NCBI GenBank assembly: GCA_946536155.1
Contig: CAMNEB010000007.1
Span: 1 to 38,171, forward strand
Direction: 5' to 3'
Length of the DNA: 38,171 bases
From: an uncultured Lachnospiraceae bacterium
GTDB taxonomy: Bacteria > Bacillota > Clostridia > Lachnospirales > Lachnospiraceae
Part shown: piece by piece, positions 14,617-23,436 of the stretch
Numbering within the stretch: position 1 is the first letter of the stretch
Layout of the letters: each line of letters opens with the position of its first letter
Notes under the pieces: generated by a model
Told to the model about the DNA's origin: nothing
The model's input: the letters and a program-made list of their open reading frames with translations, nothing else
Databases searched by the model: none
Translations under genes and position numbers: made by a program

Positions 14617-15623
14617 TTACCCATTCCTTCCGCACTCTGGGCGAGGGAAGAATAATCCGGATCCTGGATTATCTTTCCGAGACCGTATGCAGTGGTCGTA
14701 AGCGGTTCATCGGTGATATTTACCTTAAGACCGGTTCCGTCGGCGATCCTTTCAACAAGATGTGAAACCTGGCTGGCACCGCCGGTAAGATAGATACCGT
14801 TCCTGAAGATATCGGCCGAAAGTTCGGGGGGAGTTCTCTCAAGTATGAATTTGATATTGTCGATGATGACCTTGAAGTCACTCTCCATGCAGTCTGCAAC
14901 AAGCTTTGTGGGTATCTCTCTCTGAACGGGAAGTCCGGTAACTATATCCCTGCCGTATACCTTGGCGCCCTTGCCTTCTTTCTCAAGGTCCTTGAGCTTT
15001 TTCTTGACTTCTTCTGCAGTCTTTCCGCCGATCATGAGACCGAATTCATTTCTGACAGCTGCTCTTATGGAATCATCGAATTTAAGTCCGCCCTCCTTTA
15101 TCAGCTTTGACAGGACAATGCCTCCGAGTGAAAGAACGGATATCTCGGTAGTCTCAAATCCCACATTTACAACGAGCACACCGACGGCATTCTTGACATC
15201 GATGCCCATTCCGACACCGTCCGCGATAGCCATCTGGGTAACATAGATCTTGTGGGCCTTGACACCTGCCTCTTTGAGGAGGTCATAGAATGCCCTCTTC
15301 TCAACATCCGTGATATCATAGGGCACTGCTATGAGAAAATCCGCATTCTTGGGAGATCCGCCCTGAATATCGCTGATCATGTATTTGACAAGGAGCTCAA
15401 CATTGTGAAGATCCGATATTACTCCGCAGGACAAAGGATATGAGATCTGGATATTGGCGGGAGCCTTTTCATGCATCTCATATGCGGAATCACCGTAAGC
15501 GAAGAATTCTGTCTCATCCTTGATGGCGATCATATTCTTCTGGATGGTGATGGTATTGTCGTTGTTGTTGAAGATCTTTATATGGTTGGTACCGAGGTCG
15601 ATACCGTATGCATTGTTTGCCAT
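14613..15623 (-). CDS. mreB: Rod shape-determining actin-like ATPase, MreB/Mbl type
   Basis: A 336-residue actin-fold protein that forms membrane-associated filaments guiding side-wall synthesis. The phosphate-1 loop is YGIDLGTNHIKIF and the adenosine motif is YLTGGASQVSHL; GVLVVNVGFETTEISVLSLGG is the phosphate-2 region. The N-terminus is somewhat divergent (LGTNHIKIF instead of the usual LGTANTLVY), which suggests an Mbl-like paralogue, but the adjacent mreC and mreD make it the operon's MreB. Start: ATG at 15623 with AAAGGG upstream. radC ends 21 bases before it. Other mreB paralogues may exist elsewhere in the genome. Confidence 0.92.
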   Translation of the reverse strand: MANNAYGIDLGTNHIKIFNNNDNTITIQKNMIAIKDETEFFAYGDSAYEMHEKAPANIQISYPLSCGVISDLHNVELLVKYMISDIQGGSPKNADFLIAVPYDITDVEKRAFYDLLKEAGVKAHKIYVTQMAIADGVGMGIDVKNAVGVLVVNVGFETTEISVLSLGGIVLSKLIKEGGLKFDDSIRAAVRNEFGLMIGGKTAEEVKKKLKDLEKEGKGAKVYGRDIVTGLPVQREIPTKLVADCMESDFKVIIDNIKFILERTPPELSADIFRNGIYLTGGASQVSHLVERIADGTGLKVNITDEPLTTTAYGLGKIIQDPDYSSLAQSAEGMGK

Positions 15624-15644
15624 ACTGTCCCTTTCTGTCTGATC

Positions 15645-16325
15645 TCAGATAATTCCGGCCTCTTTAAAACTGAAGTATCTGTTGTCGCCTATTATGATGT
15701 GGTCTAAGAGCGGGATCTCCATCATGCCCGCACTTTCGAAAAGCCTGCGCGTAAGAGTCTCATCTTCCGCAGAAGGAGCAGGATCGCCGCTCGGATGATT
15801 ATGCAGGAGTATGATGCTCACAGCCTCCGCATCAAGCGCTTCCAGCAGGATGGATCTGACCGGAGCAAGCGATCTGTTGACACTTCCCTTTGTCAGGTTT
15901 GATTCCCTGAGTATCCTTCCCCTTGAATCAAGGGAAAGGAGCAGGACGTGCTCGCTCTTTTCATGCCTTAAGCGTTCCATGTAATATTCCGCAACGCCCG
16001 ATGCGCACTTTACGTTAAAGCCGTCCTTCATTCTGGTCTCATGCATCCTGACCGATAATTCGGAGATGCATTTAAGCTTGATAGCCTTGACTCTGCCTAT
16101 TCCCGGTATCTTCTCAAGATCTTTGATCTCTGCGTCTATGATCGCCATAAGACCGCACCTGGGGTATCTTCCGAGTTCAAGGACCTTCCTTGCGGTATCG
16201 AGGGCATCACACCCTTTTGTACCCGTCCTTAAGATGATGGCAAGGAGTTCCGCATCCGTAAGTGCCGAAGCACCGAGGGCTTCGAATCTCTCATAGGGCT
16301 TTTCGGAATGTTCTGTACTGTTCAT
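15645..16325 (-). CDS. radC: RadC-family JAB-domain protein
   Basis: A 226-residue RadC homologue. The N-terminal UPF0758 and helix-hairpin-helix region contains IPGIGRVKAIKLKCISELS near residue 75; the C-terminal JAB/MPN metalloprotease-like fold carries LLHNHPSGDPAPSAED, the H-x-H...S...D metal-binding signature. Its historical link with DNA repair is weak and its biochemical role is unknown. Start: ATG at 16325, 5 bases after AAAGG; a GTG two codons upstream is possible. The neighbour mreB is also linked to radC in Bacillus and many other Firmicutes, so the position is conserved. Confidence 0.93.
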   Translation of the reverse strand: MNSTEHSEKPYERFEALGASALTDAELLAIILRTGTKGCDALDTARKVLELGRYPRCGLMAIIDAEIKDLEKIPGIGRVKAIKLKCISELSVRMHETRMKDGFNVKCASGVAEYYMERLRHEKSEHVLLLSLDSRGRILRESNLTKGSVNRSLAPVRSILLEALDAEAVSIILLHNHPSGDPAPSAEDETLTRRLFESAGMMEIPLLDHIIIGDNRYFSFKEAGII

Positions 16326-16374
16326 ATGCACCTTTCACCTTCTCCGGGACAGGCGCATTACTCAATCTGTTATT

Positions 16375-17664
16375 TTAACATATCACCAGGCCTTTATCCA
16401 CCAAAGTTTGGAAGGCTTTCATTATTCCGAACTTGCCGTGAGGCCATGTAAGACCGCCCTGGAAGTAAGCCGTATAGGGGTCTCTCAAAGGTCCGTCGGC
16501 ACTGAGTTCTATTGAGGAGCCGGATACAAAAGCTCCTGCGGCCATGATGACCTTGGAATCATATCCGGGCATATCCCAGGGTTCCGGCATGAATGAAGAA
16601 TCCACGGGAGCCGCGGACTGTATTCCCTCGCAGAAAGCGATGAGTCCTTCGGGTTTGTGGAAGGATATCGCCTGTATGATATCATGTCTTTCTTCGCTTC
16701 CCGAAGGATAAGCGTCGAATCCGTATCTTTCAAAAAGTGATGCCGCAAAAACAGCGGATTTAACAGCGGAGGCGGTGACTGTGGGTCCCATGAAAAATCC
16801 CTGGTACATCCTGGGAAGAGCTTCAAGAGAAGGTCCCACTTCTCTTCCGAGTCCGGGTGCCGTAAGTCTGTAGGATGCATTTTCTATGCATTCCTTTGTT
16901 CCGGCGATATATCCGCCCACCTGAGCAAGTCCGCCGCCGGGATTTTTTATTAGGGATCCGACGACCATATCGGCGCCCACATCGGAGGGTTCTCTTTCTT
17001 CGACAAATTCTCCGTAGCAGTTGTCTACCAGGCAGATGATGTTCTTCCTTACGGATTTTGCGGTATCTATTATCTGTGCGATCTTCTCCACGGAAAGAGT
17101 GGGCCTTGTCTGATATCCCTTGGACCTCTGTATGGTGACAAGCCTTGTGGCATCCGTTACGGAGTTTCTGATCGCGTCAAGATCGGGCTCTCCGTTTTCA
17201 TCAAGGTCCGCCTGTGCATAGGTTATGCCGTACTCCGCAAGAGAGCCTTTGCTGGGCCTTATGCCTATTACTTCCTCAAGGGTATCGTAAGGTCTTCCCA
17301 CGGCGCTCAGGAGTTCGTCGCCTGGCCTGAGATTACTCATGAGAGCAAGTGCCAGGGCGTGCGTTCCGCAGGTTATCTGGGGACGTACCAGGGCATCCTC
17401 CGTGTTAAAATAATCCGCATATACTTTTTCGAGAGTCTCTCTTCCGATGTCGTTATATCCGTAGCCGGTAGTGCCCATAAGGCAGCTCTCATTGACGTTA
17501 TTCTTCTGAAATGCCCTGAGAACCTTTAGCTGACAGTACTCCGCATTTTTGTCGATCCTTTCGAATCTTTCCTTCAATCCGTCAAGTACCTCTTCGCCTG
17601 CCTTTACGACCTCGGGACTTATACCGAAAAATTTATAAATATCATCCATGTATTTTTCAGACAC
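16375..17664 (-). CDS. Methionine gamma-lyase-like / YnbB-family PLP enzyme
   Basis: A 429-residue PLP-dependent protein of the Cys/Met-metabolism fold type I, the group annotated as methionine gamma-lyase family or aluminium-resistance protein (YnbB in Bacillus). Family segments: GYGYNDIGRETLEKVYA, ITCGTHALALAL, VTIQRSKGYQTRPTLSV, the aspartate region CLVDNCYGEF, and VVGSLIKNPGGGLAQVGGYIAG whose lysine would hold PLP. The substrate is not established for this subgroup. Start: GTG at 17664, 8 bases after AAGAGG and overlapping miaA by 8 bases. The miaA-ynbB adjacency is conserved in Firmicutes; hfq, often between them, is absent here. Confidence 0.88.
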   Translation of the reverse strand: MSEKYMDDIYKFFGISPEVVKAGEEVLDGLKERFERIDKNAEYCQLKVLRAFQKNNVNESCLMGTTGYGYNDIGRETLEKVYADYFNTEDALVRPQITCGTHALALALMSNLRPGDELLSAVGRPYDTLEEVIGIRPSKGSLAEYGITYAQADLDENGEPDLDAIRNSVTDATRLVTIQRSKGYQTRPTLSVEKIAQIIDTAKSVRKNIICLVDNCYGEFVEEREPSDVGADMVVGSLIKNPGGGLAQVGGYIAGTKECIENASYRLTAPGLGREVGPSLEALPRMYQGFFMGPTVTASAVKSAVFAASLFERYGFDAYPSGSEERHDIIQAISFHKPEGLIAFCEGIQSAAPVDSSFMPEPWDMPGYDSKVIMAAGAFVSGSSIELSADGPLRDPYTAYFQGGLTWPHGKFGIMKAFQTLVDKGLVIC

Positions 17665-18613
17665 TTAAAATACCTCTTTTCCTGCATTCATCTGTCATGT
17701 AGGCGATCATTTTCTCCGGATCGCCGTCAAAATCTCTTCTGTCCATCATCAGGACATCCGGTTCTCTTTTATACCATGTAAGCTGTCTTTTTGCAAAATG
17801 CCTGGTTCTGAGTTTTATCTGATAAACCGCTTCTTCAAGGGAATATTCCCCTTTGATATACGGGATCATCTCCTTATATCCGATGGCCTGCATGGAAACT
17901 AAAGAAGTATCCGCACCTTTATCAAGAAGGCTGCGGACCTCTTTTTCAAGGCCTTCCGAGATCATCTCGCCTACTCTTTTATCTATGCGTTCATAGATCT
18001 TTTCACGGTCATCTGTCAGAACAAAATACGCGGCATTGTATTTTGGCTCACGTGCTTTTTCTTTTTCATTATGCTCTGATATCGGTCTTCCGGTTAGATG
18101 GTGATATTCCAGGGCCCTTATAACGCGTTTTACGTTCCCGGAAGGAATGGCATCCGCAGAGGCAGGATCTGAAATTTTTAAAAGATCATGCAGATACTCT
18201 TTTCCCTTTTCTTCGGCCAGATCCGAAAGCTGTTTTCTGTACTCCTCATCGGGACCGTCATCATCAAACTCAACCCCTTTAAGCAGTGCCTGGATATAAA
18301 ACCCGGTCCCTCCCACAACCAGAGGGATCCTTCCTCTTTCGTATATCCCCTCAATTGCGGCATCAGCCATTTTCCTGAACCTGAAAGCAGAATAATCCTC
18401 GGATATATCACAGACGTCTATCAGATGATGGGGAATACCGTTTTTCTCTTCCTCTCTCACCTTGGCAGATCCGATATCCATCCCTTTATATACCTGCGCG
18501 GAGTCCGCAGAGACGATCTCAAGATCATATCTTCCGGCAAACATGACTGACAGGGCGGTCTTTCCCACAGCAGTCGGTCCGGACAGGATTATAAGAGGTT
18601 TTTTCATATCCAT
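17657..18613 (-). CDS. miaA: tRNA dimethylallyltransferase
   Basis: An approximately 318-residue enzyme that transfers a dimethylallyl group to N6 of A37 in tRNAs reading UNN codons. The P-loop LILSGPTAVGKTALS is at the N-terminus, followed by SADSAQVYKGMDIGSAK (the catalytic aspartate region), PHHLIDVCD and PLVVGGTGFYIQALLKG, and the C-terminal TRHFAKRQLTWYKRE. Start is uncertain: an ATG at 18613 follows the mutL stop, with GAGG 13 bases away; a TTG at 18622 has GAGG at 4 bases; an ATG at 18607 also fits homologues. Its product is the substrate of MiaB, encoded three genes upstream, so both steps of ms2i6A37 formation lie in one operon. Confidence 0.94.
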   Translation of the reverse strand: MDMKKPLIILSGPTAVGKTALSVMFAGRYDLEIVSADSAQVYKGMDIGSAKVREEEKNGIPHHLIDVCDISEDYSAFRFRKMADAAIEGIYERGRIPLVVGGTGFYIQALLKGVEFDDDGPDEEYRKQLSDLAEEKGKEYLHDLLKISDPASADAIPSGNVKRVIRALEYHHLTGRPISEHNEKEKAREPKYNAAYFVLTDDREKIYERIDKRVGEMISEGLEKEVRSLLDKGADTSLVSMQAIGYKEMIPYIKGEYSLEEAVYQIKLRTRHFAKRQLTWYKREPDVLMMDRRDFDGDPEKMIAYMTDECRKRGILSV

Positions 18614-18614
18614 A

Positions 18615-20714
18615 TCAGTCAACGATCCTCTTAAACTTCTTCTCCATTTCGGCCTTGGTAATGGTTATGATCGTAGGTCTTCCGTGTGGACAGTTATAGG
18701 GATTATCAAGAGTCAGGAGCTCGTCTATGAGGTTCTGAGCCTGTTCAAAGCCTATCCTGTCACCGCCTTTAACACTGGCTTTACATGCCATGCCGGCAAT
18801 CTTTTCATCTATAGTCTTAAATCCTGCGGTACCGGGATTGGTCGCAAGTTCTTCCAGCACCGCGAGAAGGAGCTCTTTTTCGGAATGTCCGAAGAGATCT
18901 GTGGGAACTCCTCTGATGGCATATTCGCTGCCGCCGAAATGTTCGACTTCGAAACCGATCTTTTCAAAAGATTCGATATTGTCGTTAAGTATTCTTTCCT
19001 CAGATGCGGAAAGCGTTACAAGAACGGGCGGAGCAACCATCTGCGAAGGATGCTCTCCGTTTCTGATCCTTTTCAGCATCCTCTCGTAATTGACCTTTTC
19101 GTGTGCCGCATGCTGGTCTATGATGAACATCTTCTGCTCATACTGCACGATCCAGTATGTATCAAAGACCTGTCCGATGATCACATACTTATCTCTCTTG
19201 CCGCGGTCAAGCAGATGATCTTCAAACATCTCAGTCTGCCTGAAAACTGCTTTTTCAAGAAAATCAGCAGCTTTGTCCGCAGGCTTCTCCGCAGGCTTTT
19301 CTACTGAATCATCAGTCAGACTTTCCGCAGTTTTTTCAGTCAGGTTTTCCGAAGGCTTTTCAGCTGAGCTTCCTGCAGATGTATATCCCGGAGTATACGA
19401 AGACGGATCATCTGACTTTTCATAAACATCAGCATTTTCATTCTCCGGTTTATCAGATGCCTTTGAATTTACATCCAGAGGTTTTCTCTCATCTTCAAAG
19501 AAGAAATCTTCATTTACTTCGGAAGAGCTTCCGGATGCAGGCTCAAAAGAGTAGCCGCCATAAGGATTCACAGCTTTGCTGTATGCCCTGACAGTGCTTT
19601 CTACAGGAGAAAGCCCGGATCTTTTTACCTCGAAGGGTTCGGGATTTTTTCCTTCCGTAACTTCCATAGCCGAGGCTTTGGAGAATTCCCTTTTTTCAGC
19701 CTCTGATGTGAGGATGTTTTCGGGTATCATCTCTGCACCCTTTAAAACATCATGGATACTGCTCTGTACGAAATTCACAAAGGAATTCTGTTCGGAGATC
19801 CTGACATCCAGCTTGGAAGGATGAACATTTACATCGACCTTTTCGGGATCGATACCGAAATACAGAAATGCGATGGGAAATTTATGGAGCATCAGATATT
19901 CTCTGTATCCTTCCTCAATGGCGGAAGAAATGAGATTGTTCCTGACATATCTGCCGTTTAGGAAATACAGCTCCATATTCCTGTTGGATCTTACGATCTC
20001 GGGCTTTCCGATATAGCCGCTCATACTGAACATATCGTTTCCGGCCGATATGGGAACAAGCCCTCCTGCGATCTCTCTTCCGTAGACCCTGAAGATCACT
20101 TCAAGAAGGTCTCCGGAGCCCGAAGTATGGAATTTGGTCCTGCCGTCAACAGTCACCTGGAATGAGATCTCCGGATGTGAAAGCGCGATCCTCTCCATTA
20201 TCTCTGAGACATAGGATCCTTCGGTGGAGTTTGTCTTCAGGAATTTTTTTCTCGCAGGTGTATTGAAAAAAAGATTTCTTACAATGACAGTGGTTCCGGT
20301 CGGAGCTCCTATCTCTTCAAAAGAGATCTCCTCACCGCCCCTTATGAGCATCCTGTTTCCGGATACCGAATCCGGGATCTTGGTTATCATCTCCGTTTCG
20401 GATACGGCGCAGATGCTGGCGAGAGCTTCACCCCTGAATCCCAGGGTCACTATGCTGTTAAGATCTTCAGAATTTTCTATCTTGCTGGTAGCGTGACGAA
20501 GGAATGCAGTAGCGATCTCATCACGGGATATGCCGGAGCCGTTGTCCGTGACTCTGATCATATCGCATCCGCCGCCTTTAACCTCCACCGTTATGGCATT
20601 TGCGCCGGAGTCGATGGAGTTTTCGACAAGCTCTTTGACAACGCCCGAGGGTCTTTCCACAACCTCTCCGGCAGAAATCCTGTCGATGGTTTCCTTGCTT
20701 AGAATCCTGATCAT
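18615..20714 (-). CDS. mutL: DNA mismatch repair protein MutL (endonuclease type)
   Basis: A 699-residue GHKL ATPase that couples MutS to strand incision. The N-terminal ATPase shows GEVVERPSGVVKELVENS, VTDNGSGI and LGFRGEALAS. The linker, about 370-500, is acidic with repeated EKPAE/DKPAD-like units. The C-terminal dimerisation domain has DQHAAHEKVNYE at 533-544, the metal-binding motif DQHA(x)2E(x)4E of nicking MutL proteins, plus ACKASVKGGD and CPHGRPT. It should therefore cut DNA itself, as expected in an organism without MutH. The ATG at 20714 overlaps the mutS stop by 4 bases, and the 3' end abuts or overlaps miaA. Confidence 0.96.
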   Translation of the reverse strand: MIRILSKETIDRISAGEVVERPSGVVKELVENSIDSGANAITVEVKGGGCDMIRVTDNGSGISRDEIATAFLRHATSKIENSEDLNSIVTLGFRGEALASICAVSETEMITKIPDSVSGNRMLIRGGEEISFEEIGAPTGTTVIVRNLFFNTPARKKFLKTNSTEGSYVSEIMERIALSHPEISFQVTVDGRTKFHTSGSGDLLEVIFRVYGREIAGGLVPISAGNDMFSMSGYIGKPEIVRSNRNMELYFLNGRYVRNNLISSAIEEGYREYLMLHKFPIAFLYFGIDPEKVDVNVHPSKLDVRISEQNSFVNFVQSSIHDVLKGAEMIPENILTSEAEKREFSKASAMEVTEGKNPEPFEVKRSGLSPVESTVRAYSKAVNPYGGYSFEPASGSSSEVNEDFFFEDERKPLDVNSKASDKPENENADVYEKSDDPSSYTPGYTSAGSSAEKPSENLTEKTAESLTDDSVEKPAEKPADKAADFLEKAVFRQTEMFEDHLLDRGKRDKYVIIGQVFDTYWIVQYEQKMFIIDQHAAHEKVNYERMLKRIRNGEHPSQMVAPPVLVTLSASEERILNDNIESFEKIGFEVEHFGGSEYAIRGVPTDLFGHSEKELLLAVLEELATNPGTAGFKTIDEKIAGMACKASVKGGDRIGFEQAQNLIDELLTLDNPYNCPHGRPTIITITKAEMEKKFKRIVD

Positions 20715-23377
20715 ATCCTGTACCTGTTCTTAATCTTGTTCTGCAGCCTGTAGAGCGTATTGAGCGCATCAAGCGGAGTCAGATTTGATATATCGATATT
20801 TTCTATCTCTCCGAGAAGGTCCTCATCAGAGACAAGGTCGAAAAATGAAAGCTGACCCGAATCAACCTCATCCGGTTTTGTAACCTTCCTGTTTTTTTGT
20901 CCGGAGCCTTCGCCGGATGAGATCGATTCAAGCACTGAAGTTATATCCTGCATCGCAAGGGATGAGGAGATCTCCTTGGCTCTGTCGATGACCATATCGG
21001 GAACGCCCGCAAGCTTTGCGACCTGTATTCCGTAGCTTCTGTCCGCACCGCCTTTTATGATCTTGCGCAGGAAGACGATATCGTCTCCGGATTCTTTTAC
21101 CGCAATGCAGAAGTTGTGGACATTGTCTATCTTGCCCTCAAGCTCCGTAAGCTCGTGATAATGGGTTGCAAATAATGTCTTTGCTCCGATGATCTTCTTG
21201 TTGCTGATATGCTCTATGACGGCCCATGCAATGGAAAGACCGTCAAAAGTGGAGGTTCCCCTTCCGATCTCATCGAGGATCAGAAGGCTCTTTGATGTGG
21301 CATTTCTGAGGATGTTCGAGACCTCGTTCATCTCGATCATAAATGTGGACTGACCGCTGGCAAGATCGTCCGATGCTCCGACTCTGGTGAAGATCCTGTC
21401 GACAACGCACAGATCCGCTTTTTCGCAGGGAACAAAGCTTCCTATCTGCGACATGAGAACGATCAGAGCTGTCTGACGCATATATGTGGATTTTCCGGCC
21501 ATATTGGGGCCGGTGATTATACTTACCAGATTATTGCCGTTATCAAGGTAGGTGTCATTTGCGACGAAGAGCTCTCCTCCGAGCATCTTCTCAACGACGG
21601 GATGCCTTCCCTCTTTTATGTTGATGATCCCCTTTGAATTGATATGGGGCTTAACATATCTGTTGACCTCTGCGATATAAGCAAGATCCGAATACACATC
21701 GAGATATGCGATGCATTTTGCGGTCTTTAAGATACGGTCACTCTCGGCCGAAATGGTATCCCTTATCCTGCAGAAGATATCATATTCAAGATTGCGGATC
21801 TTTTCCTCCGCGTTTAGTACGGTATCTTCCAGTTCTTTTAATTTTGCGGACGTGAATCTCTCACAGTTGGTGAGAGTCTGACGCCTTATGAAATCATCCG
21901 GGATCTTGTCCAGATAGGAATTGGTGATCTCAAAATAATATCCGAAGGCTTTATGGAATTTGATCTTGAGAGTCTTGATCCCCGTCCGTTCTCTCTCATT
22001 GTTCTCAAGATCAGCAAGCCAGCTCTTTCCGTCCGTCTTGGCCTTTCTGAGCCTGTCGACTTCTTCATCGAAACCGTCCTTTATTATGTCTCCGTCCCTT
22101 ATGGTAAGGGGAGGCTCTTCATTTATCGAAGAATCGATCAGGGATTCGATATCGGAGAGATCGTCAAACTCAGATCTGATGCGGTCAAGCTCTTCACAGG
22201 AAAGATCCGATATCACTGTCCTTATATGGGGAAGCATCTTAAGGGACGAAGAAAGAGCTATGAGGTCCCTGGGATTGGCGGTCTTAAAGCTTACCCTTGC
22301 AAGGAGTCTTTCAAGATCGTATACGGGATTCAGATATTCCCTGAGTTCATCTCTTGCTATCGTATTTTTATTAAAAGCAAGAAGGCAGTTCTGTCTTCTG
22401 ATTATCTCCTCTTCATCGATAAGGGGCTGCTCAAGGAATGTCCTTAAAAGTCTTCCTCCCATTGCGGTCTTGGTACGGTCCAAAACTCCAAGGAGGGATC
22501 CTTTTTTCTGCTTGTCGCGGATGGTCTCGGTAAGCTCGAGATTTCTTCTGGAGGAAGAATCCAGCATCATGAACTTTGATGCCACATAAGGGTGGATCTG
22601 CGTCAGATTCTGAAGATCCGTCTTCTGAGTATCATGCAGATATAAAAGAAGGGCGCCTGCGGCAAGAACTCCGGACAAAAGAGAATCAAGGCCGAGTCCT
22701 ATAAGGCTCTTTACCCTGAACTGTCTGAGCACCTCGCCTGTTGCGGTCTTTTCGTCAAACATCGCATCATCGAGAACGGTGACGGGAATATCAAATCTGC
22801 TCTTAATGGAATTCAGAAGATCGCTCTGAAGCGAGAATGCATTGTTGCATATCATCTCGGAGGGTTCAAAACGGCTTATCATGTCGTTTAACTCATAGGG
22901 AGATGAAAGTTCGGAAACCAGGAATTCTCCTGTTGATACATCACATACGCTGCAGCCGGTACCGTTATCCTGATGACAGATGCACATGAGGAAATTATTC
23001 TTGCCGGAATCCAGGGACATGATGTTCATGTTGGTTCCGGGAGTGACTACCTTTATTACTTCCCTTTTTACAAGTCCCTTTGCAAGCTTCGGATCTTCGA
23101 CCTGCTCACATATGGCAACCTTATAGCCTTTGGAAACAAGCCTTGATATATATGTATCCGCCGCATGAAAAGGAACACCGCACATGGGTGCTCTTTCCTC
23201 CATGCCGCAGGCCTTTCCGGTAAGCGTCAGTTCAAGCTCTCTTGACACAAGGACTGCGTCATCAAAAAACATTTCGTAAAAATCCCCGATACGATAAAAA
23301 AGCAGTGAATCGGAATACTGCTTTTTAGTCTCGAGATAGTTTTGCATCATGGGTGAAACATCATTAATGTCGGGCAT
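20711..23377 (-). CDS. mutS: DNA mismatch repair protein MutS
   Basis: An 888-residue mismatch sensor and ABC-type ATPase. The N-terminal mismatch-binding domain has the F-x-E wedge in RIGDFYEMF (about residues 29-34). Connector, core and clamp domains follow. The ATPase has Walker A GPNMAGKST at about 623-631, the Q-loop region, SLLILDEIGRGTSTFDGLSIAWA, and TLFATHYHELTELE. A helix-turn-helix near the C-terminus and a short tail ending at about 888 are normal for MutS1. Start: ATG at 23377 with AAGG 8 bases upstream; 59 bases separate it from the miaB stop. It overlaps mutL by 4 bases. Confidence 0.97.
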   Translation of the reverse strand: MPDINDVSPMMQNYLETKKQYSDSLLFYRIGDFYEMFFDDAVLVSRELELTLTGKACGMEERAPMCGVPFHAADTYISRLVSKGYKVAICEQVEDPKLAKGLVKREVIKVVTPGTNMNIMSLDSGKNNFLMCICHQDNGTGCSVCDVSTGEFLVSELSSPYELNDMISRFEPSEMICNNAFSLQSDLLNSIKSRFDIPVTVLDDAMFDEKTATGEVLRQFRVKSLIGLGLDSLLSGVLAAGALLLYLHDTQKTDLQNLTQIHPYVASKFMMLDSSSRRNLELTETIRDKQKKGSLLGVLDRTKTAMGGRLLRTFLEQPLIDEEEIIRRQNCLLAFNKNTIARDELREYLNPVYDLERLLARVSFKTANPRDLIALSSSLKMLPHIRTVISDLSCEELDRIRSEFDDLSDIESLIDSSINEEPPLTIRDGDIIKDGFDEEVDRLRKAKTDGKSWLADLENNERERTGIKTLKIKFHKAFGYYFEITNSYLDKIPDDFIRRQTLTNCERFTSAKLKELEDTVLNAEEKIRNLEYDIFCRIRDTISAESDRILKTAKCIAYLDVYSDLAYIAEVNRYVKPHINSKGIINIKEGRHPVVEKMLGGELFVANDTYLDNGNNLVSIITGPNMAGKSTYMRQTALIVLMSQIGSFVPCEKADLCVVDRIFTRVGASDDLASGQSTFMIEMNEVSNILRNATSKSLLILDEIGRGTSTFDGLSIAWAVIEHISNKKIIGAKTLFATHYHELTELEGKIDNVHNFCIAVKESGDDIVFLRKIIKGGADRSYGIQVAKLAGVPDMVIDRAKEISSSLAMQDITSVLESISSGEGSGQKNRKVTKPDEVDSGQLSFFDLVSDEDLLGEIENIDISNLTPLDALNTLYRLQNKIKNRYRI

Positions 23378-23436
23378 GGTATCATCCTTATTTCTGAAAA
23401 ATATATCCTAAACAGCCTTTACGAAATACCTGAAGA

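Noticed and set aside
16326-16374. Terminator between the methionine gamma-lyase-like gene and radC
   Set aside because: A short TGTTA/TAACA inverted repeat is present but has no GC-rich stem and no U-run.
19260-19480. Repeat-like EKPAE/DKPAD coding sequence in mutL as a mobile or tandem repeat element
   Set aside because: It is an in-frame, imperfect, low-complexity linker, normal between the two MutL domains.
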